Shown here piece after piece: positions 26,589 through 36,263 of a stretch of DNA of 64,000 nucleotides. The stretch comes from Brevibacterium aurantiacum (GTDB lineage: Bacteria; Actinomycetota; Actinomycetes; Actinomycetales; Brevibacteriaceae). The position numbers and the translations under genes were made by a program. Each line of letters begins with the position of its first letter. Position 1 is the first letter of the stretch. The stretch covers positions 124,001 to 188,000 of the forward strand of contig NZ_FXZB01000001.1 in the NCBI RefSeq assembly GCF_900169065.1, given 5' to 3'. The notes beneath the pieces were generated by a model. The model saw only the letters and a list, made by a program, of their open reading frames with translations. It had not been told where the DNA came from and ran no database searches.

Positions 26589-28924
26589 TTGTCTGCCTCC
26601 TTGCCCTTGTCGGCAGATTCTTCGGCTGCCTTCTTCGCAGCCGCCTTCCGCTCCGCGATGGTGCCACCGGCTGGTGCCGGATTCGTCGCAGACTTCGTCT
26701 TCTTCTTAGGCTTCTTCTTGGGCTCCGCCTCGGTCGCCTCATCGGCTGGCTCGGCGGAAGCTGAGACCTCGTCGGAGTCGGCGGACTGAGGCTTCTTCGA
26801 CCGTTTGGTCGTCGTCGTGCCGCGAGGCTGGCCCGAAGATTCTGATTCGGCACCTGCCTTCGACTTCGACGATGCGGACGAGGATTCAGTCGATGAGGAT
26901 GTCGAATCGACAGTCGATTCTTCGGTCGATTCCGCCTCGGTGTCGGACGACATTCCTGCCTTCCGGGTTCGAGCCTTCTCCCGTCGGCGTGCCTCGGGTG
27001 ACTTCTCGTCGTCATCGATGCTGAGGTTGAGCGCACCACGATAGGCGGCGGGCTTGACTCCCAGCAGACGCGGATCCATACCGGACATCGGATGGCCCTG
27101 GCCGAAGAACTTGGTGCGGGCGAGGACTTCCAACATGGGGTGTGTGAACAGGAAGACGATGAGCACGTCGATGATCACGGTCAGTCCCAGGGTGAAGGCG
27201 AAGCCTCGCACGGAGCCGACAGCCAAGATGTAGAGGATGACCGCGGCGAGCATGTTCACTGCCTTGGATGCCCAGATGGTGCGTTTGGCGCGGTCCCAAC
27301 CGACTTCGACTGCGGAGAGCAGATTTCGACCGCTGCGCAACTCGTCTCTGACTCGTTCGAAGTAGACGATGAACGAGTCCGCGGCCATGCCGATGCCGAT
27401 GATGATACCGGCGACACCAGCCAATGACAGTCGGTAGCCGTATCGCCACGAAGCCAAGAGCAGCAGCAGATAGGTCAGCACACCTGCGACAACGAGGCTC
27501 GAGACTGTGACGAGTCCGAGCACCCGGTACTGCAGGAGCGAATAGATGACGACGAGTATGAGTCCGACGAGACCGGTGAGCAGACCGATGTTGAGGTAGT
27601 TGGAACCCAATGTCGGTGAGATCTGGTCCTCGCTCTGGACTTGGAAGCTCAACGGCAGGGAGCCGTTCTTGAGCTGATCGGCCAGGGTCTGAGCCTCGTC
27701 AAGGGTGAAGTTGCCTGAGATCTCGGCGTTGCCGTCGGTGATCGCTGCGTTCGATGACGGTGCCGAAAGCACATTCCCGTCAAGAGCAATGGCGAACTGG
27801 TTGTACGGCTGCTGCTTCCCGGTGATGTCCGAGGTGATCTGCTTGAAGATCTCGCGCCCGACGTTGTCGAACTTGAGGTTCACAGCCGGCTGGTTGGTCT
27901 GGACACCGTTGGCGCCCGCCGCATAGCCGAAGTTTGCGTCCGCCAGGTGCTCGCCTGAGAGTTCGACGGGGCCCAGAATGTACTTAGCCTCTCCGTCCTT
28001 GCCACAGGCGACGACTGGTTCATCTGCTGGCTGCTGCTGTCCACCGGTCCGGTTCTTCGGATCGGTGCAGTCAAGCTCCGTGTACTTCTTGATGATCTTG
28101 TCGGTCTGCCATTCGTCGACGTCTTTCTCAGGATCGAAGAGTGGCCGCGGCGTCGAATCAGTGACCTTCGTGTCGTCGCCCTTAGCGGAACCGCTCTCTT
28201 CGGTCGCCTGTTCGCTGCTCGCTTCTCCGGATTTCTCAGCGTCTTTGCCTGCTGGTCCGGGAACGCTTCCACCGGCGTTGGCGACATCGCCACCAGAATT
28301 GGCGGCGTCGCTGCCAGACTTGGCGACTTCGCCGCCGCCTGCAGGTGCTTCTGCTCCGCCCTGTCCGCTGCCATCGCCTTGCGCTCCGGCATCCGCCTGA
28401 GCGCCGGCGCTGCCACCGGTGAGTTCCTCGAGGCGTTTCTTCTGCTCGTCGGTGAGTCCCTCGGAGGGGTCCTGCTGTTCTTCCCCGCCGCCCTGCTCCT
28501 GTTCCTTCTGGATCTGCTCCTGGGAACGCGGGTCACCGACAAGGGCGACTCGACGGAAGACGAGCTGCGCGGAAGAACGAACCAGATTGCGTGTTTCCTC
28601 ATCCGGATTGCCCGGCAGGTTCACAACAATGTTGCGGTCACCCTGAGTCGTGATCTCTGCTTCAGAGACACCGGTCGAGTCGACGCGCTGTCGAATGATC
28701 GACACAGCCTGGTCAAGCTGCTCCTTGCTGATGTCCGTGTCCTCCGATACCTGGGGTTCCAGGATGATCGAGGTTCCGCCCTCGAGGTCGAGAGCGAGCT
28801 TCGGCGTGGTTGTGGCATCTGACCACACGACGCCTGCGGCGATGATGCCGAGGAGCAGTGCAGTGACGATCCCCAGCCACACGAAGCGCAAACCAGGACG
28901 TGGCTTTTCTTCAATATCGGACAC
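26585..28924 (-). CDS. secD: Protein translocase subunit SecD with long disordered insertion and tail
   Basis: Partner of SecF in protein export. The 779-residue protein has helix 1 at residues 14-34, then KLALDLEGGTSIILEPQ (D1 motif), the P1 head and five C-terminal helices with YRVLGLVTVSSLVVAGV and GIIIGIGMAADSFIVYFERV. Typical SecD proteins are 530-620 residues. The excess is a Gly/Ala/Glu/Ser-rich insertion at about 131-262 within the extracytoplasmic domain and a Ser/Glu/Lys/Ala-rich cytoplasmic tail of about 140 residues. Conserved blocks are intact on both sides, so the gene is probably functional. Confidence 0.95.
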   Translation of the reverse strand: MSDIEEKPRPGLRFVWLGIVTALLLGIIAAGVVWSDATTTPKLALDLEGGTSIILEPQVSEDTDISKEQLDQAVSIIRQRVDSTGVSEAEITTQGDRNIVVNLPGNPDEETRNLVRSSAQLVFRRVALVGDPRSQEQIQKEQEQGGGEEQQDPSEGLTDEQKKRLEELTGGSAGAQADAGAQGDGSGQGGAEAPAGGGEVAKSGSDAANSGGDVANAGGSVPGPAGKDAEKSGEASSEQATEESGSAKGDDTKVTDSTPRPLFDPEKDVDEWQTDKIIKKYTELDCTDPKNRTGGQQQPADEPVVACGKDGEAKYILGPVELSGEHLADANFGYAAGANGVQTNQPAVNLKFDNVGREIFKQITSDITGKQQPYNQFAIALDGNVLSAPSSNAAITDGNAEISGNFTLDEAQTLADQLKNGSLPLSFQVQSEDQISPTLGSNYLNIGLLTGLVGLILVVIYSLLQYRVLGLVTVSSLVVAGVLTYLLLLLASWRYGYRLSLAGVAGIIIGIGMAADSFIVYFERVRDELRSGRNLLSAVEVGWDRAKRTIWASKAVNMLAAVILYILAVGSVRGFAFTLGLTVIIDVLIVFLFTHPMLEVLARTKFFGQGHPMSGMDPRLLGVKPAAYRGALNLSIDDDEKSPEARRREKARTRKAGMSSDTEAESTEESTVDSTSSSTESSSASSKSKAGAESESSGQPRGTTTTKRSKKPQSADSDEVSASAEPADEATEAEPKKKPKKKTKSATNPAPAGGTIAERKAAAKKAAEESADKGKEADK

Positions 28925-28957
28925 GTTTCAGCTTTCGATTGAGTGCAGTGAGCGAAG

Positions 28958-29563
28958 TCAGTTCTTCTTGGGATTCTCAGGATCGGAAGAATCGGTGCCG
29001 AATGCGTCCGCATCGGTCTCACCGGTGCCATCCACAGCATCGTCGGCATTCTTCGAGCCGGTGGCGTCATCGATCACGGAATCGGTTTCGTCTGCTTCAA
29101 CCTGAGTCGTGTCCGACTTCAGTTCCGAATCGGAATCGACAACGTCGTCCGCTGGAAGATCGGTGTCGCCGCTGGTCTTTTCAGCCCGCTTACGCTCATT
29201 CATCGCGTCGAGTTCAGCGTCGGTGATCGCCGGGGTGTCGGTGCTCTCAGCATCGTCAGCAGCCTCTGGTGCGTCTGCAACAGCACCGCCAGCGGCAGCG
29301 CCTGTAGCTTCAGGATTGCTGATCTGGCCGATGGCCTGGCGGTGGACTCGAAGCACGGTGCCGGGACCCGATTCGAGGGTGACCTGGTTGTTCTCCTCGT
29401 CGATGGACAGGACGGTGCCGAATACGCCGAACGTCGTCATCACGGTAGCGCCGGGGACAAGGCCCGACTTGATCTCCTCTGCACGCGCCTTCTGCTTACG
29501 CCGAGAATTGAACAGGAAAAAAATAAGCAACGCAGCAAGCGCGAGAGGGATCAATAAATCCAC
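28958..29563 (-). CDS. yajC: Preprotein translocase subunit YajC with acidic tail
   Basis: Small accessory subunit of the SecDF-YajC complex. One N-terminal membrane helix (residues 2-19, LLIPLALAALLIFFLFN) is followed by a basic RRKQKARAEEIKSGL stretch and the conserved VPGATVMTTFGVFGTV core. The core is about 90 residues, the usual family length. The remaining ~110 residues are an acidic, Ala/Asp/Ser/Thr-rich tail likely to be disordered. GAAAGG precedes the GTG start at 29563. It heads secD-secF-rel, 81 nt after ruvB. Confidence 0.92.
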   Translation of the reverse strand: MDLLIPLALAALLIFFLFNSRRKQKARAEEIKSGLVPGATVMTTFGVFGTVLSIDEENNQVTLESGPGTVLRVHRQAIGQISNPEATGAAAGGAVADAPEAADDAESTDTPAITDAELDAMNERKRAEKTSGDTDLPADDVVDSDSELKSDTTQVEADETDSVIDDATGSKNADDAVDGTGETDADAFGTDSSDPENPKKN

Positions 29564-29644
29564 AGGTATCTACCTTTCATAAGAACGAACCAGTCCACTA
29601 CCTTAGTTCGTAGTCAGTACTCAAGGCGAACTCAATTGCCGGGA

Positions 29645-30727
29645 TCAGAACTCATAGTTTGCTGGGATCTGCATTCCCAGGTGCTTCCAAGCCGCGGATG
29701 TGGCAACCCGGCCTCGCGGAGTGCGACTGATCAGACCTTCTCGCACAAGGTAGGGTTCCGAAACTGTCTCCACGGTGTCGGCCTCTTCTCCGACGGAGAC
29801 TGCGATGGTCCCCAGACCGACCGGTCCCCCGCCGAATCGCTTGCACAGCACTTGCAGCACGGACCGGTCAAGGCGATCAAGGCCGAGTTCGTCGACTTCG
29901 TAGACCTTCAGGGCCGACAGGGCCGCGGCCTCATCGATGATGCCTGTTCCGCGCACCTGCGCCCAGTCTCTGACTCTTCGCAGAAGTCGGTTGGCTACGC
30001 GCGGAGTGCCGCGAGATCTGGTTGAGATCTCTTTCAGACCTGCAAGTTCTGCTTCGATTCCGAGCATGTGAGCTGAACGTTTGAGCACGGTCAGCAGATC
30101 GTTGCTTGAGTAGAAGTCGAGGAGTCCCGTGAATCCGAAGCGGTCTCGCAATGGCGCGGGAAGCAGACCGGACCGGGTTGTGGCGCCGACCATCGTGAAC
30201 TGGGGCAGGTCGAGTGGAATAGCCGTCGCACCGGGACCTTTGCCGACGATGACGTCGACGCGGAAGTCCTCCATCGCGACGTAGAGCATCTCTTCTGCGG
30301 CACGAGCCATCCGGTGGATCTCATCGATGAAGAGGACTTCCCCCTCCTCCAACGACGAGAGGATCGCGGCCAGGTCACCGGCATGTTGAACAGCCGGGCC
30401 CGAAGTGACTCGCAGGCTCGTCTGCATCTCATGCGCGATGATCATCGCCAGCGTCGTCTTCCCCAATCCGGGAGGACCGGAGAGAAGGACATGGTCAGGG
30501 GCTCGATTTCGGGCCTTCGCAGCATCGAGTACCAGGGAGAGCTGCTCTCGGACCTGGGGCTGGCCGATGAAGTCCTGCAGTCCCTTAGGACGCAGGGCGG
30601 CTTCCGCATCGCGTTCGGCGGTCTCTGCTCGACCTGAGACCAGCCGTTCCTCTTCGGCGCCGGTGAGCTTCTGATCACCGAATTCCAGTTCGTAGGAGGC
30701 GCTGCCGTCATCAAAGGAGCTCGTCAC
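29645..30727 (-). CDS. ruvB: Holliday junction branch migration helicase RuvB
   Basis: Hexameric AAA+ motor that drives branch migration with RuvA. The 360-residue protein has [19 protein letters not shown], Walker [10 protein letters not shown], Walker [11 protein letters not shown], the [18 protein letters not shown] sensor/arginine-finger region and a C-terminal winged helix ([11 protein letters not shown]). It overlaps the ruvA stop by 4 bp. The order ruvC-ruvA-ruvB is standard for the phylum. Confidence 0.97.
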   Translation of the reverse strand: MTSSFDDGSASYELEFGDQKLTGAEEERLVSGRAETAERDAEAALRPKGLQDFIGQPQVREQLSLVLDAAKARNRAPDHVLLSGPPGLGKTTLAMIIAHEMQTSLRVTSGPAVQHAGDLAAILSSLEEGEVLFIDEIHRMARAAEEMLYVAMEDFRVDVIVGKGPGATAIPLDLPQFTMVGATTRSGLLPAPLRDRFGFTGLLDFYSSNDLLTVLKRSAHMLGIEAELAGLKEISTRSRGTPRVANRLLRRVRDWAQVRGTGIIDEAAALSALKVYEVDELGLDRLDRSVLQVLCKRFGGGPVGLGTIAVSVGEEADTVETVSEPYLVREGLISRTPRGRVATSAAWKHLGMQIPANYEF

Positions 30728-31320
30728 TTCCGAGCACCCAGAACCTTGAGCGAGGCTTTCAGCAACGCCGATGTGCCGGCGTTCTGGCCAAGATCATTGA
30801 CCACTTCCTGAACGACGTCTGCCGCCTGGGCCTCTTTCCAGCCGAGTCCGACCAGGGCATCGACAACCTGCTGGTTCGCGCCGCCGAACGACAGCTGCGG
30901 TCCGGGTTCCGAGGCGGAGAGCTTCGGCAGTTTGTTCTCAAGTTCGAGAATGATCCTGGAGGCCCCCTTCTTGCCGATGCCAGGCACCCGTGTCAGTGCG
31001 TTGGCGTCTTGGTTCGAAATCGCTGCGGCAAGTTCACCGGGGCCCATCACAGACAGGATCGCCATGGCCAGGCGCGGCCCGATTCCGGAGATCGACAGCA
31101 GCACTTCGAAGGTGTGATTCTCATCTTCGGTGCCGAAGCCGAAGAGCGTCATCGAGTCTTCACGGACCACGAGCGTGGTCACGAGTTCGATATCGGCGCC
31201 GTGGCGGGTGTTCGACAGGGTATCCGGAGTGACGTTGACTCTGCGTCCGACACCATAGGTGAGAATGACGAGGTGGTCAGCTGCGATGCGATGAACCGTA
31301 CCGCTGAGGAAACTGATCAC
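30724..31320 (-). CDS. ruvA: Holliday junction branch migration complex subunit RuvA
   Basis: Tetramer that binds four-way junctions and loads RuvB. The 198-residue protein begins [18 protein letters not shown] in an OB-fold domain, then has helix-hairpin-helix segments ([29 protein letters not shown]) and a C-terminal RuvB-contact domain ([13 protein letters not shown]). The GTG at 31320 is chosen because the family begins here and AAAGGCAGG lies upstream; an upstream in-frame extension lacks similarity. It is coupled to ruvB by a 4-bp overlap. Confidence 0.96.
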   Translation of the reverse strand: MISFLSGTVHRIAADHLVILTYGVGRRVNVTPDTLSNTRHGADIELVTTLVVREDSMTLFGFGTEDENHTFEVLLSISGIGPRLAMAILSVMGPGELAAAISNQDANALTRVPGIGKKGASRIILELENKLPKLSASEPGPQLSFGGANQQVVDALVGLGWKEAQAADVVQEVVNDLGQNAGTSALLKASLKVLGARK

Positions 31321-31426
31321 GGCCTGCCTTTCGAGTGGGAACACGTGTACGAATCCAGGCTATCAGCTTGGCGTTGAGCACCAGGTTCGACATACCGACG
31401 ATACCAAGGCTCGCGACGCGAGAACC

Positions 31427-32023
31427 CTACTTAGCGTTGCGTAGCGCTTTGGCCCACTGCTCCTGAGCTTTTGTCAGACCTGTGCCCTGACGGCCGGCGC
31501 TCTTGCGCTCGTTGAGGTCCTTGTTCGCTCCAGGGGTCGATTGCCCGCTGAGAGCCCCGCGCCATGAGTGGCAGATGGCGATCGCCAGTGCGTCCGCGGC
31601 ATCGGCGGGCTTCGGTGCGGCCTCGAGCTCGAGGATTCGGGTCACCATGTTCGTGACCTGTTTCTTATCGGCCCGTCCCGAACCGGTGATGGCTGCCTTG
31701 ACTTCGGAGGGCGTGTGCATCGCCACGGGCAGCCCGCGCCTGGCGGCCAGCCCCATGGTCAGGCCGGAGACCTGGGCGGTGCCCATGATCGTGGAGACGT
31801 CGTTGCGGGCGAACACCCGCTCGATGGCCACGACATCAGGACGGTAGGTGTCGAGCCAGCTGTCGAACGCCTCGGCGAGGGCACCCAAGCGCAGGTCCAC
31901 GGAATCGGTCGACGGTGTGCGCAGCACATCCACGGACACCATCTTCGCCTTGCGTGCGGGCAGGGTGTCGATGACACCCAGCCCGCAACGCGTCAGGCCC
32001 GGATCAACGCCGAGGATTCTCAC
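31427..32023 (-). CDS. ruvC: Crossover junction endodeoxyribonuclease RuvC
   Basis: Dimeric nuclease that cuts Holliday junctions. The 198-residue protein starts [17 protein letters not shown] with the first catalytic Asp. The [11 protein letters not shown] segment holds the catalytic Glu, and [12 protein letters not shown] the last acidic pair. The C-terminal ~35 residues ([13 protein letters not shown]...) are a basic extension seen in actinobacterial RuvC proteins. It lies 21 nt after yebC and 106 nt before ruvA. Confidence 0.96.
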   Translation of the reverse strand: MRILGVDPGLTRCGLGVIDTLPARKAKMVSVDVLRTPSTDSVDLRLGALAEAFDSWLDTYRPDVVAIERVFARNDVSTIMGTAQVSGLTMGLAARRGLPVAMHTPSEVKAAITGSGRADKKQVTNMVTRILELEAAPKPADAADALAIAICHSWRGALSGQSTPGANKDLNERKSAGRQGTGLTKAQEQWAKALRNAK

Positions 32024-32044
32024 CAGTCACCCGATTCAGTCTCA

Positions 32045-32797
32045 TCAGGAATCAAGTTCGGCGAGAACCTCATCGCTGACATCAGCATTGGAGTAGACGT
32101 TCTGCACCTCGTCGCTGTCTTCGAGCGCATCGATGAGGTTGAAGACCTTGCTGGCGGTGTCCGCGTCCAAGCTGACTTCGATTCCGGGCACGAACGAGGC
32201 CTCTGCCGAGTCATAGTCGATGCCTGCATCAACGAGTGCTGTGCGCACGGCAACCAAGTCGGTGGCTTCACAGATGATCTCGAAGTTCTCGCCTTCGTCC
32301 TTGACCTCTTCGGCTCCTGCGTCCATGGTGGCCAAGAGGATCGAGTCCTCGTCGGTACCCTCTGCGGGCACGATGATGACGCCCTTGCGGTCGAAGTTGT
32401 AGGTCACCGATCCGGGGTCGGCCATGGTGCCGCCGTTGCGTGTGACTGCCACACGGACCTCGGAGGCTGCACGGTTGCGGTTGTCGGTCAGGCACTCGAT
32501 GAGGAGGGCGACACCGCCGGCGGCGTAGCCTTCGTACAGAATGTTCTCGTAGTTGACGGCAGAGCCGTCGAGACCGCCGCCGCGCTTGACCGCACGGGTG
32601 ATGTTGTCGGCGGGAACGGAGTTCTTCTTCGCCTTCTGCACAGCATCGAACAGCGTCGGGTTGCCGTCGAGATCAGGTCCACCGTTGCGAGCGGCAACCT
32701 CGATGTTCTTGATCAGCTTGGCAAAGAGCTTGGCCCGCTTCGAATCGATGGCAGCTTTTTTGTGTTTAGTCGTTGCCCACTTGGAATGACCTGACAC
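32045..32797 (-). CDS. YebC/PmpR family protein
   Basis: Family members have been described as DNA-binding regulators (often of the downstream ruvC locus) and more recently as factors that relieve ribosome stalling at proline-rich motifs. The 250-residue protein has the signature [17 protein letters not shown] at its N-terminus, then [19 protein letters not shown] and [20 protein letters not shown]. It has the full family length. The gene directly precedes ruvC, the usual context. Confidence 0.93.
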   Translation of the reverse strand: MSGHSKWATTKHKKAAIDSKRAKLFAKLIKNIEVAARNGGPDLDGNPTLFDAVQKAKKNSVPADNITRAVKRGGGLDGSAVNYENILYEGYAAGGVALLIECLTDNRNRAASEVRVAVTRNGGTMADPGSVTYNFDRKGVIIVPAEGTDEDSILLATMDAGAEEVKDEGENFEIICEATDLVAVRTALVDAGIDYDSAEASFVPGIEVSLDADTASKVFNLIDALEDSDEVQNVYSNADVSDEVLAELDS

Positions 32798-32923
32798 TGG
32801 TGTTCCTTCCTATAGATACAGCCCCTAGAGTCTATACGCTCAGCACATCGTCATGTGCGCTGAGCCACGCAAGGCAGCTCCCTGCGCCTGCGCCACGGTC
32901 TCTCAACCGATGACGAGGGTCTC

Positions 32924-33403
32924 TCAGTCGATGACGAGGGGAACGTCGGGCACGGAGCCTGCCGTGACGAGGTCCATGAGGCTGAGCAGATTCTTCGGAT
33001 AGATCGTCTCGGTCGTCGTCATCAGCTCTTCCCGCGACCACCACCGGAATTCGAGCAGACTGCGCTTCTCGATGTCCGTCCAGACGGCGTCTTCGAGTTC
33101 GATGTCCTCGCTCGTTCGGAAGGCGAAGTAGGTCTCCTGCTGATGCAGCGACTTCTCCGTGAATTCGAAGACCTCGTCACGTGTGGCCAAGGGGCCGATG
33201 AGTTCGCCGGGTTCGAATTCGATTCCGGTCTCCTCGGCGAGTTCGCGGGCTGCGGTCTGAGCGGCCGACTCCCCCAGTTCGGAACCGCCGCCGCAGGTCA
33301 TCCACCACTGGTGTGTGGGCGTGAGCAGGTCCTGAGCTCGAATCAGGAGAACCTCGTCGCGCTCATTGAGTAATACGACCCGTGAGGCTTTACGAGGTTT
33401 CAT
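32924..33403 (-). CDS. Nudix hydrolase
   Basis: A 159-residue Nudix enzyme: VVLLNERDEVLLIRAQD, then WWMTCGGGSELGESAAQTAA and RELAEETGI, a complete Nudix box (G-x5-E-x7-REUxEExGU). The C-terminus has FRWWSREEL, usual in this subgroup. The substrate cannot be told from sequence. I start it at ATG 33403 because GGAG lies about 6 nt upstream. The frame stays open to a TTG at 33538, which would add a hydrophobic 45-residue segment with lower GC at third positions; I regard that as unlikely. It lies downstream of the S9 peptidase on the same strand. Confidence 0.85.
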   Translation of the reverse strand: MKPRKASRVVLLNERDEVLLIRAQDLLTPTHQWWMTCGGGSELGESAAQTAARELAEETGIEFEPGELIGPLATRDEVFEFTEKSLHQQETYFAFRTSEDIELEDAVWTDIEKRSLLEFRWWSREELMTTTETIYPKNLLSLMDLVTAGSVPDVPLVID

Positions 33404-33623
33404 GGTTCTCCAGGAGTTGACGATGGACGGACGCAGTCTGTGCAGAATAGTGAAGCGGCAAGCAAGCAGCAAGACCGCAATCGTAACCGACAGAACGATA
33501 TCGGGAAGTGTCCACTCGACCAACCTGGAGGCGGTCAATGTGACGAATCACCGACTTGGGGTGTGTTCTGGCCAGGTACAGGAGGGGTCGGGTGAGCGCC
33601 TTGGAGGCGGTGGGGATGGTCAT
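33390..33623 (-). CDS. Possible small ORF (77 aa) between S9 peptidase and Nudix gene
   Basis: It begins with ATG 4 nt after the S9 peptidase stop (MTIPTASKALTRPLLYLART...) and overlaps the Nudix start by 14 nt. The first ~30 codons have the high-GC third positions of real genes here; the rest do not. There is no ribosome site and I know no homologue. It could be a gene remnant or chance. Confidence 0.15.
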   Translation of the reverse strand: MTIPTASKALTRPLLYLARTHPKSVIRHIDRLQVGRVDTSRYRSVGYDCGLAACLPLHYSAQTASVHRQLLENHETS

Positions 33624-33627
33624 CGGC

Positions 33628-35667
33628 TCAGCTGTTCGCCGAGGTGGTCGGATCGTCGAGGTCAGCATCGACGTTTCCGCCCAGATGCTGATCCCACCAG
33701 TCGAGCATCGCTTCGAAGCGCTGCCGGCGGTGCCGCGGCTGACCCGCGCGTGAGAGTTCGTGGTTCTCTCCGGGGAAGATGAGCAGTTCGGTGTCCACCC
33801 CGGCACGCTGCAGGGCGGCATAGTACTGCTGAGCCTGTTCGAGCGGGCAGCGGAAGTCCAGTTCCGAGTGCATCACCAGGCTGGGTGTGCGCACCTGTGA
33901 GGCGTGTGCCAAAGGCGACTGCCTGTCGATGGCCTGCCGGTCACGGGTGGTGTACTCCTCGGTGAAGAACCGTCCGATATCGGAGGTGCCGACGAAGCTG
34001 TCGGGATCAAGATAGCCGCGTTCGACGATGGCTGCCTGGAACCGATGGTCGGCGGCGGTGATCATGGCGGTGAGATAGCCGCCGTAGGAACCGCCCTGGA
34101 CGCCGAGGCGGCTGGAATCGAGCTGCGGGTCACCGGCCAGTGCGCGCTCGAGGACTGCGAGGACGTCGGCCATCGCTGGGGCCGCCATGTTCCCCTGCAC
34201 CGCTGTCCCCCATTCGCGGGTGCGTCCGCCTGAGCCGCGAGGGTTCGCGTAGACCACGGCATATCCCGCCGAGGTGAGCACCTGAGTCTCGTCGAACCAT
34301 CCGTGTGTGTACTGCGCGAAGGGTCCGCCGTGGATGTTGAGAATGACCGGGAACGGTCCCTCTCCGGTGGGTTTGGCCAGCCATCCGGTGATGGGTCCGC
34401 CCTCACCGTCGACGCGCAGGACCTGTGGAAGGACGGAGTTCGCGGGCGCTGGATGCTCACGGAGTGTGGCTGCAGCCGGCCGGGAAGCGTCCGCATTCGC
34501 GTGGGCATCACGTGAGGTGGTGATGCCCGCCTGTGCCAGGACTGCGCCGTTGCTCGGGGTCTGAGCGGTGAAGACCACCGTGTCGCCGTCGAGGTCGAAG
34601 CCGTTGACGACGGTCGTCTCATCCGTGAGGAAAGTCAGTTCGTCGAAGCCCACATTCTCAGCCGTGAGATCGATCGACACGATGCGGGAGGCACCGTCTG
34701 CGTCCACGACGGCGATGACAGAGGCGTCGTCGAGGACTGAGCCGTCGATGCCGTGGCCCACGATCTGAGGCCGGATGGAGGTGATTGCGACGGTCTCCGG
34801 GTCACTCAGGCGTCTGGTCGTGCCGGCAGTCGTATCGTGGACGAAGAGTCCTGGCATCTGAGCGACGAAGTCGAGTTCGTCTCGAACCAGTTCGTTGCCG
34901 ACGAGCAGCACGGTCTCGTCGTCGACCCAGCGGTGCAGGTGCACGCTCATTCGCGGCAGCTGCAGTGCCTCCGGGTGATCCCCGCCGAGCAGCCACACGG
35001 TCGAGCGCAGGTCGGGCTCACCGTGGTCAGGCGCCAGTGCGGCAACCACGCTGACGCGGTTTCCGCTGGGTGAGAACTGCGGGTCGTGGACATCGGACTC
35101 CGGAGTCTTCAGGAGCGTGGACAGTGGGACTTCGGCACCGCCGGCGATGCCCGACTTCCCCAGTCCCGGTTCGACGAGGTCGACGATGAATGCCCGTGCC
35201 GGACGGTCGTTCGTGTACCCGAGACCATTGCTCAGGTAAGCCGCCGAGGTGATCCGCCGTGGAGCTTCCTCACTGGCTGGAATGTCCTCGTCCTGGCCAT
35301 AGCGACCCGGTTCGGCCACCCGTGCGACGTAGAGCCCCCGTGCACCCTCGTCATCGAGTGCGAATTCGGAGACGCCGAGGTGGTTGTCCGTGATCCGGTG
35401 AGCCGTTTCGAGGGTGGAGCCGACGAAGAGCTGGCCTGCTTCCTTCTTGGCCGCACTGAGGTATCCCGACCAGCTGCTGCGGATCTCGGGAGCGTAGTCG
35501 CGCCAATTGTGGGTCAGCCGTCTCGAGGACTCCCCGGACAGGGCGAACAGCTGCGAGAGGTAGCTGTTGGACTCCAGATCGGGGCGGGTGATCGTGATGA
35601 CGGCTTCGCTGCCTCGCACCAGTGGGGATGAGTACTCGGCGAGGGCGTCGAGGTCTTCGGGGTTCAT
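33628..35667 (-). CDS. S9 family peptidase (prolyl oligopeptidase / acylaminoacyl-peptidase type)
   Basis: A cytoplasmic serine peptidase of 679 residues with no signal peptide. The first ~430 residues form a beta-propeller-like domain (repeated aspartate-rich strands). The C-terminal alpha/beta hydrolase has VILNIHGGPFAQYTHGWFD for the oxyanion region and the nucleophile elbow GGSYGGYLTAM. The acid lies in HSELDFRCP and the catalytic His in FPGENHELSRAG. The ATG at 35667 overlaps the stop of the HIT gene (ATGA); an ATG at 35676 inside that gene is possible. Substrate peptides are unknown. Confidence 0.9.
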   Translation of the reverse strand: MNPEDLDALAEYSSPLVRGSEAVITITRPDLESNSYLSQLFALSGESSRRLTHNWRDYAPEIRSSWSGYLSAAKKEAGQLFVGSTLETAHRITDNHLGVSEFALDDEGARGLYVARVAEPGRYGQDEDIPASEEAPRRITSAAYLSNGLGYTNDRPARAFIVDLVEPGLGKSGIAGGAEVPLSTLLKTPESDVHDPQFSPSGNRVSVVAALAPDHGEPDLRSTVWLLGGDHPEALQLPRMSVHLHRWVDDETVLLVGNELVRDELDFVAQMPGLFVHDTTAGTTRRLSDPETVAITSIRPQIVGHGIDGSVLDDASVIAVVDADGASRIVSIDLTAENVGFDELTFLTDETTVVNGFDLDGDTVVFTAQTPSNGAVLAQAGITTSRDAHANADASRPAAATLREHPAPANSVLPQVLRVDGEGGPITGWLAKPTGEGPFPVILNIHGGPFAQYTHGWFDETQVLTSAGYAVVYANPRGSGGRTREWGTAVQGNMAAPAMADVLAVLERALAGDPQLDSSRLGVQGGSYGGYLTAMITAADHRFQAAIVERGYLDPDSFVGTSDIGRFFTEEYTTRDRQAIDRQSPLAHASQVRTPSLVMHSELDFRCPLEQAQQYYAALQRAGVDTELLIFPGENHELSRAGQPRHRRQRFEAMLDWWDQHLGGNVDADLDDPTTSANS

Positions 35668-36263
35668 CTGTTCCATTCCTTTGACAGCGCTGCCTGCACA
35701 TCGGCGTGCACCTGCGGCAGAGCTTTGGTCTGTGCTACGACGGGCAGGAAGTTCGAGTCCCCGCCCCATCTGGGCACAATGTGCTGGTGGAGGTGCGCGG
35801 CGATGCCGGCACCTGCCACGGGTCCTTGGTTCATTCCCAGGTTGAAGCCGTCCGGGGACGAGACGGCACGGATCACGGTCATCGCCTTCTGCGAGAAGTG
35901 AGCGAGTTCAGCGGTCTCCGACTCGCTCAGATCCGTGTAGTCGGCAACGTGACGGTAGGGGCAGATGAGGAGGTGGCCGGGGTTGTACGGGTACAGGTTG
36001 AGCACCGCGTACACCTCCGCACCACGGGCCACGATCAGGCCCTGCTCGTCGGACTTCGTCGGCGCCGTACAGAACGGGCACTCGGCGATGCCGGAGTCCT
36101 TGGGCTTGTCCTGTCCCCCGATGTAGACCATGCGGTGCGGTGTCCACAGCCGCTGGAAGCCATCAGGCTCCCCGGGAAAGCCCGCAGCCGCCTCCGGCTC
36201 AGGAATGTCGCGAAGGTGATCGGGGCTGCCCTGGCCGAGGTGGTTGTGTGGGTCCTCCGTCAT
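35664..36263 (-). CDS. HIT family protein (AP4A phosphorylase/hydrolase-like)
   Basis: A nucleotide-binding hydrolase or phosphorylase of 199 residues. The signature [10 protein letters not shown] (H-x-H-x-H) lies near residue 157, and CPFCTAP near residue 63 may bind zinc. The RMVYIGG stretch and the ~45-residue N-terminal extension are shared by the mycobacterial AP4A phosphorylase group, which also sits directly after thrS. The start overlaps the thrS stop by 4 bp and the end overlaps the S9 peptidase by 4 bp. Confidence 0.9.
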   Translation of the reverse strand: MTEDPHNHLGQGSPDHLRDIPEPEAAAGFPGEPDGFQRLWTPHRMVYIGGQDKPKDSGIAECPFCTAPTKSDEQGLIVARGAEVYAVLNLYPYNPGHLLICPYRHVADYTDLSESETAELAHFSQKAMTVIRAVSSPDGFNLGMNQGPVAGAGIAAHLHQHIVPRWGGDSNFLPVVAQTKALPQVHADVQAALSKEWNR

